A DNA stretch of 64,000 nucleotides from Halohasta litchfieldiae (GTDB lineage: Archaea; Halobacteriota; Halobacteria; Halobacteriales; Haloferacaceae): assembly GCF_002788215.1 (NCBI RefSeq), contig NZ_CP024845.1, forward strand, positions 2,728,001-2,792,000, given 5' to 3'. Position numbers and translations under genes: made by a program. Numbering within the stretch: the stretch's first letter is position 1; every line of letters starts with the position of its first letter. The notes beneath the pieces are model-generated. The model was not told the origin of the DNA and did no database searches. It worked only from the letters and a program-made list of their open reading frames with translations. This document shows, piece after piece, positions 1 to 8,671 of the stretch.

Positions 1-102
1 CCAAGAGATGCAGCGAATGCTCAACGACTGGTACGCACAGATGGACAGCTCATCGGCGAGTTCAGCGACAAGTACGCGACCGAACCCAGTATGGAAACCT
101 AA
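1..102 (+). pseudogene. 3' end of a TrmB-like regulator gene, frameshifted
   Basis: Only the end of this gene lies in the window. The first 14 codons read QEMQRMLNDWYAQM, nearly the same as the C-terminal part of the intact regulator at 52030-52434 (DMQRMLNDWYAKM). Around position 44 one base is missing compared with that gene. Shifting frame there restores QLIGEF, then DKY, and a stop at 100-102. It is therefore a paralogue of the sulfur-cluster regulator that has lost its reading frame near the 3' end, unless the missing base is a sequencing error. The 5' part is outside the window. Confidence 0.6.
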
Positions 103-388
103 TTTGTTTCGTGATTTGTCTCAGATAGCAGTACTCAATTCTTTTCGGCCGCTTAGTTCGTCCGGAACGAGCCGGTAGAATTCGAACTGAACGTCTCGTG
201 GCGGGCGTCCGAATATGTCGACAAGCGGAATGTGAACTCGTTCGAGCCCCTGAAGCGTTTCAGTGGCAATTGACTCAGTAGTCGTTTCTTCGAGCCGCCC
301 GCCAGCGATAACGCTCTGCCACATGTCGTTTTGCTGTCCATAGGTCACGAACGTCACAGCACGGTCGGCGAGGTTTCCCTTCTCACTA

Positions 389-1443
389 TAGTAACCGTTA
401 GAATTATCAGCCCGTTGTATGTAGTAGGCAGTAATGGCACACCTCGAAGAGACCGGGCTCGACGAACTCCATAAAGCACTCGAAGAAGTCGAGGGGAAAC
501 GACCGGCACAACGGCTATTAACGGCAATTGCGTACAAAAACGGGATTAGCCAAACCGAGCTTGCAGAATGGAACGACACGGGCCGGCGAACGATCTACAG
601 TTGGCTCAAACGACTCAATACAGATGAACCGCTTTCGGAAGCAGTTACAGATGATCATCGTTCTGGTAGAAATCGAAAATTATCGGATAAACATCTCGAA
701 AAATTTCGTGAAACCGTCCGAGATCCTCCGGCTGAAGCTGGATACGATGAACCAGCTTGGACAACATCACTTGCCCGGCACCATCTCAAGGAAACCTACG
801 ACGTCGAGTACTCGATTCCGAGCTGTCGGCGCCTCCTCAAGGAAGCGGGTCTTAGCTATCAGAAACCGCGGCCGTCGAACGCCAAAGCCGAGCCGGAAGA
901 CCGCGAGGAGTTCGACGAAACCCTCAAAAAAACCGCCGGGAGCTGGACGCTACAGTCGTCTGTATCGATCAGAAGAAGACATCGGTGAATGGCGATTCAA
1001 CGCAGGCCTGGTTTCGACGAAATTCACGGCCTAGCGTCGAACTATCAGGCCTTCGAGACTGGACGTGTTTACTTGGTGCTGTCACTGACGATGGCCGGTC
1101 GTTTTTCTCACGATTTCCTGAATATGTGACCGCCGAACACGCCAAACATTTCATTTTAGCAGTATATGATGAATTCGAAGAGGATTTGATCGTTGTACTG
1201 GATGGAGCGTCGTACTTTCGGGCGTCGGCCGTCACCGAACTTGCGGAGCGTGATGGACTCGAATTCGTTCGATTGCCGGCGTATCGTCCTGACCTTAATC
1301 CGGTCGAAGAGTGCTGGAGACAGCTCGAATCGGCGTTGGGCAATCGCTACTTCGAGTCAATGAATGAACTCACGACCACCATCGATGCCGCCCTCCATCA
1401 ACTAAGCCTACCTGAAGTGAGTAATTATATCTAACGGTTACTA
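389..1443 (+). mobile_element. IS630-family insertion sequence
   Basis: The element is about 1055 bp with 14-bp perfect terminal inverted repeats (TAGTAACCGTTAGA at 389-402 and its complement at 1430-1443). It is flanked by a duplicated TA (387-388 and 1444-1445), the usual IS630/Tc1 target. It carries one transposase in two overlapping frames. The host gene can be rebuilt exactly by excising it, so the insertion is recent on the scale of sequence decay. Confidence 0.88.
434..1434 (+). CDS. IS630-family transposase, two frames joined at an A7 run
   Basis: The first frame (434-988) holds the N-terminal helix-turn-helix region (ISQTELAEWNDTGRRTIYSWLKRL). The second frame (ending at 1434) holds the DDE catalytic core: VVCIDQKK (first Asp), LIVVLDGASYF (second Asp) and YRPDLNPVEECW (Glu). 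The frames meet at CTC AAA AAA ACC (926-934). A -1 slip on the seven A's gives ...ETLKK-NRRELDATVVCIDQ..., a normal family sequence of about 330 residues. Programmed -1 slippage on A-runs is known in IS630 relatives, so this may be how the enzyme is made. The alternative is a simple inactivating indel. All three catalytic residues are present. Confidence 0.82.
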
Positions 1444-1696
1444 TAGCTGCATCGACAGCAAGTCGAAAGTAGAACGTCGACTCCGTTGGATCGTAGCCGT
1501 AGGAGACCGGCATCGAATGGGGGCGTTCGTCGCCCGTCGTACTGAGCGACATGACACCGGTTCCGCCATCTTCGAGAAACGAATCTCGCTCCGCGTCGTC
1601 CATCGCTGTTGCATCGGGGTCACTCATATACGGTGCTACGGCTGGCAGGGTCAAAAGTACGCTCCCGAACGAATCGAAACAGAGCCTGCTTGAGTG

Positions 1697-2023
1697 CTAC
1701 GAGAACGTGTCGACCGCGAGAATCCGACCGGTACCGTCGAAGCGGAAGACGTCGATGAACGAGAATAGTTCAGTGTCGTCGGCATCGAACAGGCGACCGT
1801 AGGCCGCGAGGCTCGCAGTCGATTCGAGGAGATTTTGGACGCTGTGTGTCGTTTCGGTTTGCGGTCGACCTGACTGCATGAACTCGACGAACGCCTCGCG
1901 ACCGTCGAAACTCCGGTCGGGGCGGTGCTGGACGAACTCGGGATGGAGAATCGACCGCAGGGTTTCGTACTCATCTTCATCGAGACACCGATAGTATTCA
2001 GAAACAAGCGTCGACTGGTCCAT
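1697..2023 (-). CDS. SnoaL/NTF2-like protein
   Basis: This is a 108-residue protein starting [25 protein letters not shown]. It has the layout of the NTF2-like/SnoaL fold: an N-terminal helix pair, [23 protein letters not shown], then a C-terminal sheet ([25 protein letters not shown]). Such proteins are small cone-shaped barrels acting as isomerases, cyclases or binding proteins; no catalytic residue fixes the activity here. The start at 2023 was chosen because upstream codons in the same frame look non-coding and overlap the promoter region of the divergent gene. It stands alone beside the disrupted flavoprotein gene. Confidence 0.75.
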   Translation of the reverse strand: MDQSTLVSEYYRCLDEDEYETLRSILHPEFVQHRPDRSFDGREAFVEFMQSGRPQTETTHSVQNLLESTASLAAYGRLFDADDTELFSFIDVFRFDGTGRILAVDTFS

Positions 2024-2126
2024 ACGTGTCGGTCGGGTGGGTCGACAAAGAGCGTTATCCCCACCCTCTACCTGTCCGACCTGTAAACGCGCTGTTTTTA
2101 GCGATCCCGACCGGAGATGGGGTACT

Positions 2127-2627
2127 GTGGACCTGCATATCCGGTACGAGGGCGACGACGACCCACAGAAATGTACGGCCCGAAAGCTGTCGAAGTTCGA
2201 CCTCGCCGAACTCCACCGTAACCACCGGGCCACACCCTATGGGATCGTCCTCAACCCGCATGCCGACCAGGCGCTCTCGCCGGTCGACCGCTCGGTTGCC
2301 AGCGACGGCGCACTCGTCGCCTTAGACTGTTCGTGGGAATCGGCGGGCGAGGCCCAATTTTCCTTGGCTGGCGACCACCGCGCGCTGCCGTATCTGGTCG
2401 CCGCGAACCCCGTGAACTTCGGTCGACCGATGCAACTCACAACTGTCGAAGCACTGGCCGCGGCCCTCTGTATTTTCGGCGAGCGCGAGCAGGCCGAAGC
2501 AATTCTGTCGAAGTTCACGTGGGGCGAGACGTTCCTCGAACTTAACGACGAACCGCTCCGCCGGTATGCCGACTGCGAGGACTCGACCGAGATCGTCGCC
2601 GTTCAGCAGGAGTATCTCGACCGGTAA
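2127..2627 (+). CDS. tsr3: 16S/18S rRNA aminocarboxypropyltransferase Tsr3 (DUF367)
   Basis: Starting at a GTG, the 166-residue protein begins [33 protein letters not shown], the typical archaeal Tsr3/DUF367 N-terminus. It continues with the conserved blocks [56 protein letters not shown] and WGETFLELN. Tsr3 transfers the aminocarboxypropyl group of S-adenosylmethionine to a hypermodified pseudouridine-type nucleotide in small-subunit rRNA. An upstream ATG at 2037 in frame would add 30 residues without family similarity, and a GGAG lies just ahead of the GTG, so the shorter form is preferred. Confidence 0.9.
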   Translation: MDLHIRYEGDDDPQKCTARKLSKFDLAELHRNHRATPYGIVLNPHADQALSPVDRSVASDGALVALDCSWESAGEAQFSLAGDHRALPYLVAANPVNFGRPMQLTTVEALAAALCIFGEREQAEAILSKFTWGETFLELNDEPLRRYADCEDSTEIVAVQQEYLDR

Positions 2628-2701
2628 CTGTGATCACTAAGTTTCGCTGACTGTCGCCGAGAACGAACAAAGCTATCAGCCGCCGCTTTGAGGAGCAGGT
2701 A

Positions 2702-3871
2702 ATGAGTAAGGACGTGTCGACCCGCTCGCTGGTCGACCACCAGCGCGTGTTCGACCGGATCTGGACACAGTTGCCCGCCCAGCAGAACCGGACCTCCTCG
2801 TCGTGGTGGTGGTTCATTCTGTTTCCGGAGGGCGAGGAGGGGTACGGCCCCGAGCAACTGATGTTTTCGATTGCCGCGCGTGCGGGTGATCAGATTCGCG
2901 TTAACGATATCTCGATGCCGGGGCTGGATCTCGACCGCAGTATCAAAAACGGCGTCGACGAGTTCAGTGCGATCTCTGTGGGCTGGTACGGCGACGACGA
3001 GGCGGTCCACGAGGGAGTTGTCAATCAGCCAGCCACCGCGAGGCTCTCGGATGGCTCGATTTCGGCGTGGGCAGATAGCAAGAACAGCGAGGACGGCGAG
3101 CATGCCAAGCGTGGCGGCGAAATCCGGGCGTCGACTGACCGAGAGTTGGGACTTGAAGCCCATTTCGCCGGAGCAGGGGGCGAGGCAAAATTCGAGGCGT
3201 GGGGAGCGTTGGACAACCGCGTCGACTCGCCAGTGCAGGCGATGGACACCGACACGGTTGCTGGCGGGATGGATCTCGTCGCGTGGCGGCGAATGCAGTT
3301 CGAAGGCGAGTTCGATCTCCCCGACGGTCCCGAACACCTCGAAGGAATCTGTTACTTCCAGCGCGTCTGTCTCAATCTCCCGCTGTTCCCGTGGAAGTGG
3401 ATCTGGGCATTTTTCCCGGACGGGACCGCGTTTTCGGCGTTTATCCCCTTCCTCGGCCCGCAGCTCCTCCGACAGGGGTACAACTTCTTTGATTCGAAGC
3501 GATTGGAGCGGTCGACGATTCCCATACGGCAGTCGGCACTCTGGGATTCGGCCACCGGTGACCAGCTCGTCGAGTTCGATTCGGCCACTATCGAACCGGT
3601 GTTCGACGATGACCCCCATCCGCATTTCGAGGTCGAAGTGAGCGACGGCGAGGGGAACTACGTTGAGTTCACGGCGACCAGCTACGGCCACGCCCGCAAC
3701 TACATCGACCGCTCGATTCTGGGTGGCCTCACGGAGAGCCACTGGAGCTACAACGAGTATCTGTTTCGTATGGACGATTTAAAAGGCGAAGTAGAGGGAC
3801 GATCCATCGACAAAGAGACGGTGGGCCAAGGGTTTGGAACGCTGGAGTACGCCTGTGGGCTGGGTCTCTGA
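2702..3871 (+). CDS. Conserved haloarchaeal protein of unknown function
   Basis: This 389-residue acidic protein has no clear signal peptide. It is rich in Trp and aromatic residues in a beta-type pattern (SSSWWWFILFPEGEEGYGPEQLMFSI, FPWKWIWAFFPDGTAFSAF) and ends with GTLEYACGLGL. The alternation of strands and the closing Gly/aromatic motif recall lipocalin-like AttH/CrtC-type proteins, but I cannot confirm this by eye. It abuts the convergent gene at 3872 with no spacer. The function is unassigned. Confidence 0.75.
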   Translation: MSKDVSTRSLVDHQRVFDRIWTQLPAQQNRTSSSWWWFILFPEGEEGYGPEQLMFSIAARAGDQIRVNDISMPGLDLDRSIKNGVDEFSAISVGWYGDDEAVHEGVVNQPATARLSDGSISAWADSKNSEDGEHAKRGGEIRASTDRELGLEAHFAGAGGEAKFEAWGALDNRVDSPVQAMDTDTVAGGMDLVAWRRMQFEGEFDLPDGPEHLEGICYFQRVCLNLPLFPWKWIWAFFPDGTAFSAFIPFLGPQLLRQGYNFFDSKRLERSTIPIRQSALWDSATGDQLVEFDSATIEPVFDDDPHPHFEVEVSDGEGNYVEFTATSYGHARNYIDRSILGGLTESHWSYNEYLFRMDDLKGEVEGRSIDKETVGQGFGTLEYACGLGL

Positions 3872-4231
3872 TTACGCGAAGACGGCTCCAAGTGCGCCAG
3901 CCAGCGCGCTGTCGACGGCGAAGATGAACGTCACGACGAGGCCACCGACCAACACGCCACCGAAGCCGAGCGCGCCGCCGAGTGGGCCAGCAAAAAGGCC
4001 GAATACACCGACGACGATTGCAAAGATAATCGTGAGGACGACGCCGGCGATTGATCCAGCCAACAGGCCGTGCCACGCACCGCTTGTCAGGCTCCCACCG
4101 GCGACGTAGCCAGCCGCCAACCCGCCGATGATTCCAGCCCCGATATGGCCGACAATCGGCGCGCCGGTCGCCAACACGCCCGCAATGACCATTACCACAA
4201 ATCCGATGCCGACCGCTCGCCAGTTTGTCAT
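3872..4231 (-). CDS. DUF5518-like small membrane protein
   Basis: A 119-residue, Gly/Ala-rich hydrophobic protein starting MTNWRAVGIGFVVMVIAGVLA. It contains about four membrane segments with Gly-rich turns (GHIGAGIIGGLAAGYVAGG, FAGPLGGALGFGGVLVGGLVV). This matches the haloarchaeal DUF5518 family, which has no known role. The start at 4231 was chosen over an in-frame codon at 4315 because the extra stretch would precede the family's WRAVGIG start. The stop codon touches the stop of the convergent upstream gene. Confidence 0.75.
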   Translation of the reverse strand: MTNWRAVGIGFVVMVIAGVLATGAPIVGHIGAGIIGGLAAGYVAGGSLTSGAWHGLLAGSIAGVVLTIIFAIVVGVFGLFAGPLGGALGFGGVLVGGLVVTFIFAVDSALAGALGAVFA

Positions 4232-4286
4232 ACCGTATATAAGCAGTCGACGGGCAAAAGCACACGGACAGCCCACCGTGCCAATA

Positions 4287-4360
4287 GTTATTAACAGTAC
4301 ACCGGTTGTAGCCAACTATTCTATTAAATAAGGCCGCCTTTTAGCAGCTGAGTTAATAAC
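4287..4360. promoter_or_regulatory. Inverted repeat in front of the metal ATPase gene
   Basis: GTTATTAAC (4287-4295) and its exact complement GTTAATAAC (4352-4360) flank an AT-rich stretch containing CTATTAAATAAGG, a plausible TATA region. The right arm lies 24 bp ahead of the ATG at 4384. Metal-efflux ATPase genes are commonly controlled by a metal-sensing repressor binding a palindrome near the promoter; that these arms are such a site is inference. Confidence 0.35.
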
Positions 4361-4383
4361 CTTCGAGCAGCTAGTCTCCACTA

Positions 4384-6783
4384 ATGACTGCAGATGACAC
4401 TGACGACGCCACCCACGCCTGCTGTGACGACGACTGTGGCTCGTCGACAGAAACATCTGGGATGGAGAGCCACAGCGCCAGCGAGGGGACGCCAGCGAAT
4501 GACGCGGGCGAAACCGTCTCGCTGTCGGTGCCGTCGATGGACTGTGCCTCCTGTGCTAACAAAGTCGACTCCAGCGTCTCGAAACTCGACGGGCTCAGCG
4601 AGATCGACCCGCGGCCGACCTCGGGGACGTTGCTCGTCAACTACGATCCAAAAGTGACGACAGTTGAGGCGATCCGCGACCGAGTCGAGGCCGCGGGCTA
4701 CGAGGTTGAAGATGGAGACGAGCCACACGACCCGACCGCGGTCTGGAAAAGCAGCCGGGCGATCAGAACCGGCCTTGGCGCGCTCTTCATGCTGATCGGC
4801 GTCGCCTTCGAATGGCTTGTGCCGGGCGCAAATACAACCCTCGCAACCGTCTTTGGCGTCGACCTCGGCCTCGACTGGCTGGCCTACGTCGCCGCGGCCG
4901 CGGTCGCTGGCTCCGAAATCGTCCGCAACGGTTACTACTCGATTCGAAACCTGAGCCTCGATATCGACCTGCTGATGACCGGCGGGATTCTCGGTGCGCT
5001 CGCGGTCAACCTCCCGTTTGAGGCTGCCACGCTGGCGGTACTGTTCAGCGTCGCTGAACTGCTTGAACGCTACTCGATGGACCGAGCGAGGGGTTCGCTC
5101 CGGGAACTGATAGAACTCTCGCCGGAGACCGCAACCGTCCTCGAAAACGGCGAGGAACGCGTTGTCCCGGCCGACGAAGTCGCTGTCGGCGACCGTGTGG
5201 TCGTGAGACCGGGCGAGAAAATCCCCGTCGACGGGATCATCCAAGAGGGCCAAAGCGCCATCGATGAGTCACCGATCACCGGCGAGAGCGTTCCCGCCGA
5301 CAAGAGCGCCGGCGACGAAGTGTATGCTGGAAGCCTCACGGAGGGTGGCTATCTCGAAATCGAGACGACCGCACCCGCCGACGAGTCGACCATCGCCCGC
5401 GTGATCGAACTCGTGGAGGCCGCCGAGGGCAAGCAGACCGACACCGAACAGTTCGTCGACCGCTTTGCGGCGGTCTACACCCCGATTGTCGTCGTCGCCG
5501 CGTTGGCGACAATGGCGATCCCACCCCTCGTGTTCGGCGGGCCGTTCACCCAATGGTTCGTTCGCGGACTCACGCTGCTGGTGATCGCCTGTCCCTGCGC
5601 GTTCGTTATCTCGACGCCAGTCTCGGTCGTTTCGGGGCTGACGAGCGCAGCCCGCAACGGGGTCCTAATAAAAGGCGGAACGCATCTCGAAGCCATGGGT
5701 GAGGTCGAAGCGGTCGCGGTCGACAAAACCGGGACGCTCACCACGGGCGACCTCGGCGTGACCGACGTGATTGCGCTCAACGGCAACAGCGACACAGACG
5801 TGTTGGCCTGCGCCGGAGCCATCGAGGCCCGAAGCGAGCATCCGATCTCCGATGCCATCGTCGACCACGCCAACCGCCTCGTTGGAGACCAAACCGGCCG
5901 GAAAGTGACGAATTTCGAGGCGATCACAGGCGAGGGTGTCCGTGCAGATCTCGATGGAACCACTCACTACGCTGGGAAACCTGCACTGTTTGCTGATCTC
6001 GGGTTTGATCTCGAACACGCCCACCTCGAAACCGATGGCGGCCTCACAGAACACGAAGAGGAAGCTACGCTGCAGGACGAACTCTCATCCTGCGACCACG
6101 GAAGCTACGTCGACCTCGTCTCGGAGACGATTCCCCGACTCCAAGCCGAGGGCAAAACGGTCGTCCTCGTCGGTACCGAAGACGAGTTGGAGGGCGTCAT
6201 TGCGATTGCGGATACGGTGCGCCCGGAGGCCGCGTGGGCCGTCGACCGGCTTAAAAAGGCGGGTATCGAGCGGGTCGTCATGCTGACCGGTGACAACGAT
6301 CGCACGGCGCAGGCGATTGGCCGCGAGGTCGGCGTCGACGAGGTGCGGGCAGATCTCCTGCCCGAGCAGAAAGTAGAGGCGGTCCGTGAACTGCGGGAAG
6401 CCCACGAGGGCGGCGTGGCGATGGTCGGCGACGGGATCAACGACGCCCCGGCGTTGGCGACTGCGTCGGTCGGGATTGCGATGGGTGCGGCCGGGACCGA
6501 TGCCGCCTTAGAGACCGCCGACATCGCGCTGATGGCCGACGACCTGACGCGGCTGCCGTACCTCTATGAGCTGTCGACGACTGCCAGCGGCGTCATCAGA
6601 CAGAACATCTGGTCGAGCCTCGGCGTGAAACTCCTGCTCGCGGTCGGCGCACCGCTGGGGTATGTCTCGGTACTGATGGCGATTGTCATCGGTGACATGG
6701 GAATGAGCCTCGGCGTCACCGGCAACGCGATGCGACTGGCCGGCGTCGAACCCGAAGAGCCGGAGTCGACGGCCACCGGATAG
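4384..6783 (+). CDS. Heavy-metal P1B-type ATPase, probably Zn/Cd/Pb exporter
   Basis: The 799-residue protein opens with a Cys/His-rich tail (THACCDDDCG), followed by one heavy-metal-associated domain with MDCASC near residue 52. About eight membrane segments follow. The TGES loop is present (SPITGESVPA), the metal site is CPC (Cys403-Pro-Cys405 in VIACPCAF), the phosphorylated Asp is at 447 (DKTGTLT), and the hinge GDGINDAPAL is near 683. The final membrane helix contains GDMGMSLGVTGNAMRL, the Asp-containing motif typical of ZntA-like P1B-2 pumps rather than copper pumps. It should export Zn2+, Cd2+ or Pb2+ with ATP. A second Cys/His stretch (SSCDHGSY) sits in the nucleotide-binding region, as in several haloarchaeal homologues. 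Confidence 0.92.
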   Translation: MTADDTDDATHACCDDDCGSSTETSGMESHSASEGTPANDAGETVSLSVPSMDCASCANKVDSSVSKLDGLSEIDPRPTSGTLLVNYDPKVTTVEAIRDRVEAAGYEVEDGDEPHDPTAVWKSSRAIRTGLGALFMLIGVAFEWLVPGANTTLATVFGVDLGLDWLAYVAAAAVAGSEIVRNGYYSIRNLSLDIDLLMTGGILGALAVNLPFEAATLAVLFSVAELLERYSMDRARGSLRELIELSPETATVLENGEERVVPADEVAVGDRVVVRPGEKIPVDGIIQEGQSAIDESPITGESVPADKSAGDEVYAGSLTEGGYLEIETTAPADESTIARVIELVEAAEGKQTDTEQFVDRFAAVYTPIVVVAALATMAIPPLVFGGPFTQWFVRGLTLLVIACPCAFVISTPVSVVSGLTSAARNGVLIKGGTHLEAMGEVEAVAVDKTGTLTTGDLGVTDVIALNGNSDTDVLACAGAIEARSEHPISDAIVDHANRLVGDQTGRKVTNFEAITGEGVRADLDGTTHYAGKPALFADLGFDLEHAHLETDGGLTEHEEEATLQDELSSCDHGSYVDLVSETIPRLQAEGKTVVLVGTEDELEGVIAIADTVRPEAAWAVDRLKKAGIERVVMLTGDNDRTAQAIGREVGVDEVRADLLPEQKVEAVRELREAHEGGVAMVGDGINDAPALATASVGIAMGAAGTDAALETADIALMADDLTRLPYLYELSTTASGVIRQNIWSSLGVKLLLAVGAPLGYVSVLMAIVIGDMGMSLGVTGNAMRLAGVEPEEPESTATG

Positions 6784-6876
6784 TATCGCGATACTGTCTC
6801 GTCTGTTTCTGATTGTAATGTGTACCCATAGCACGAATCCGCGAGAGTCTTACTGCTTGAGCACCCACCTCTAGAC

Positions 6877-7170
6877 GTGGATACGACTCGCCTCAAACAC
6901 ACACTCACCGAGGAGTTCGACGGCAGCGAGGCCGAACTCCGCGTCGTGACCCGACAAGTCCGAGACCTCGTCGACTCCGGGCAGATCGCTTCCGACCGCG
7001 GCCAAGCGCTGACCGTCGACGAACTCGTCACCCATCTCGAAGACGCCCCTGATGAGTCGGATCTCATCGAGCGATGGAACTGGTGGATGGGTGCGCTGGA
7101 TGTCGCCTACGGCGGCTACGAGCGGTTTTCGGTGCGCTTCGTCAGAGACGAACCGGGTGTGAACACGTAG
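6877..7170 (+). CDS. Small conserved haloarchaeal protein, unknown function
   Basis: This 97-residue, highly acidic protein starts at a GTG (DTTRLKHTLTEEFDGSEAELRVVTRQ). It is mostly helical, with a predicted helix containing RQVRDLVDSGQIASDRGQALTVDELVTHL and a Trp-rich C-terminal part (IERWNWWMGALDVAYGGYERF). There is no membrane segment or recognisable motif. It follows the metal ATPase after about 90 bp and may be transcribed separately. Confidence 0.7.
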   Translation: MDTTRLKHTLTEEFDGSEAELRVVTRQVRDLVDSGQIASDRGQALTVDELVTHLEDAPDESDLIERWNWWMGALDVAYGGYERFSVRFVRDEPGVNT

Positions 7171-7297
7171 CGATTGTCCGCCCTCCTCGCGGCCCCTGTA
7201 GCGCTAGCTGGCGCGGTCGACAGCGATTCTCGACGGTCAGCGATCACGCATAATCGAACCGATGGATGAAAGCGTCTTCGGCGGCTGGAAACCAGTA

Positions 7298-8530
7298 ATG
7301 GATCTGCAGTTTCTCGGGGGTGCTGGCGAGGTCGGCCGGAGTGCGATCCTCGTCAACGACTCTCTCTTGTTGGATTACGGCTCGCTGACTGCGAACCCGC
7401 CCCAGTACCCCGTCGGCAACGTCGACCCCGAAGCCGTCGTCGTCTCTCACGGCCATCTCGATCACGTCGGTGCGATTCCCTCACTGCTCTCAGGCTCCAG
7501 TCGACCCGAAATTCACTGGACACCACCGACTGCCGAACTCGCCCGCATCCTCGCGCGTGATACGCTCAAACTCCATGGCGGGACGATGCAGTGCCCCTTC
7601 ACCGAGACGGATGTCGCCCGAATGGGCGAGGTCGACACCCGCCATGGCTACGGTGAAACCTTCGACGCGGCGGGCCACGAAATTACCCTTTATAATGCGG
7701 GCCATATCCCCGGCTCGGCACACGTGCTGGTCGACGATGGCGAGACCCGACTCTTGTATACGGCTGATTTCCATACTGACGATACGCGGCTCTTGAGCGG
7801 GTCGACAGCCCGGCCCGAGGCGGACGTAGTGCTCTGTGAGTCGACCTATGCGAACGTGAGCCACGACGAGCGGTCGGACGTCGAATCGCGGTTTGCCGAG
7901 ACGGCCAAAACCACGATGTGGGAGGGCGGGACGGTTGTCGTGCCGGCGTTTGCGATTGGCCGGACCCAAGAGTTGCTCATGGTGTGTGAGGCACATGATT
8001 TGGAGTGTTACGTCGACGGGATGGGCACCGAAGTGCTGTCGATGCTGCGGCAGTATCCCGACTACGTGCGGGATGCCGACGCCCTCGGTCGGGCTGCACG
8101 CCACGCCCGCGAGGTCACCGGCCGCGATGGCCAGCGCAAGCGGATCGCCGATCAGAACACGGTAATCGTCACGACAAGCGGGATGCTCAGCGGTGGGCCA
8201 GCGATGACCTACATTCCCGAGATTCGGACCAATCCGGTGAATCGGATCTCGCTGACGGGGTATCAGGTCGAGGGGACGCCGGGGCGAGAGCTGCTGGAGA
8301 CGGGCCGCTGTGAACTCAATGGTGGGATCTATCCGGTGTCAGCCCAGACGGACTTGTTCGACTTCTCGGCGCATGCGGATCACGAGGGGTTGCGTGGGTT
8401 TCTTGAGCAATATGAGGGGTCGACGGTGCTCGTAAATCACGGCGATTCGTGTGCGGCGTTTGCCGAGGAGTTGCGTGAAGATGGGTTCGAGGCGGAGGCT
8501 CCGGAACTCGGCGAGACGGTGGAGTATTGA
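7298..8530 (+). CDS. Beta-CASP metallo-beta-lactamase nuclease (CPSF/RNase J-like)
   Basis: The protein of about 410 residues starts MDLQFLGGAGEVGRSAILV. It has the zinc-binding HGHLDH motif (VVSHGHLDHVGAIP), a later zinc ligand region GHIPGSAHVL and ADFHTDD, the beta-CASP insert (VVVPAFAIGRTQELLM, VTTSGMLSGGPAM) and the closing RMMBL-type segment with DFSAHADHEGL. This is the archaeal family of RNA-processing exo/endonucleases related to eukaryotic CPSF73, without N-terminal KH domains. It probably acts in RNA 3'-end processing or decay. An alternative start at 7262 would add 12 residues. Confidence 0.88.
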   Translation: MDLQFLGGAGEVGRSAILVNDSLLLDYGSLTANPPQYPVGNVDPEAVVVSHGHLDHVGAIPSLLSGSSRPEIHWTPPTAELARILARDTLKLHGGTMQCPFTETDVARMGEVDTRHGYGETFDAAGHEITLYNAGHIPGSAHVLVDDGETRLLYTADFHTDDTRLLSGSTARPEADVVLCESTYANVSHDERSDVESRFAETAKTTMWEGGTVVVPAFAIGRTQELLMVCEAHDLECYVDGMGTEVLSMLRQYPDYVRDADALGRAARHAREVTGRDGQRKRIADQNTVIVTTSGMLSGGPAMTYIPEIRTNPVNRISLTGYQVEGTPGRELLETGRCELNGGIYPVSAQTDLFDFSAHADHEGLRGFLEQYEGSTVLVNHGDSCAAFAEELREDGFEAEAPELGETVEY

Positions 8531-8671
8531 CCGATGTTACTGGCCGATTTATTTATAATAGAGTTCTACTTTATTATTTACTTCAGTCGAATCAGGAATA
8601 CGCTAGATGTCTTAATAGCCAGATACACATACTATGGCTAAATTTAACCTGTTAGGAAATATGGAATACAT
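8531..8671. promoter_or_regulatory. AT-rich leader of the reverse transcriptase gene
   Basis: Base composition switches abruptly from GC-rich to AT-rich right after the stop of the nuclease gene. TTTATTTATAATAG (about 8546-8560) is a good archaeal TATA candidate. Several defence-associated reverse transcriptases use a non-coding RNA encoded beside the gene. These 141 bp, and the 159 bp after the gene, are the only places for one, but I see no strong hairpin. Confidence 0.4.

Larger units (their letters stand above)
121..1627 (-). pseudogene. Pyridoxamine 5'-phosphate oxidase-like flavoprotein gene split by an IS
   Basis: The N-terminal half (codons from MSDPDATAMDDAERD, start at 1627) lies at 1446-1627 and the C-terminal half at 121-386. 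Removing the IS at 389-1443 and one copy of the TA target joins them in frame as ...LAVDAA-SEKGNLADR..., a protein of about 149 residues ending at the stop at 121-123. The pattern (an N-terminal strand with GVMSL and PHSMPVSYGY, then FRLAVDAASEKGNLA, then VTFVTYGQQNDMWQSVIAGGRLEE) is that of haloarchaeal split-barrel FMN-binding proteins of the pyridoxamine oxidase family, whose substrates are mostly unknown. The insertion falls between the cofactor-binding strands, so the gene should be dead. Confidence 0.8.

Noticed and set aside
2603-3742. 379-codon minus-strand frame opposite the gene at 2702
   Set aside because: Shadow frame: the plus strand has acidic haloarchaeal composition and a natural start, while the minus product is Arg/Val-rich with no motif.
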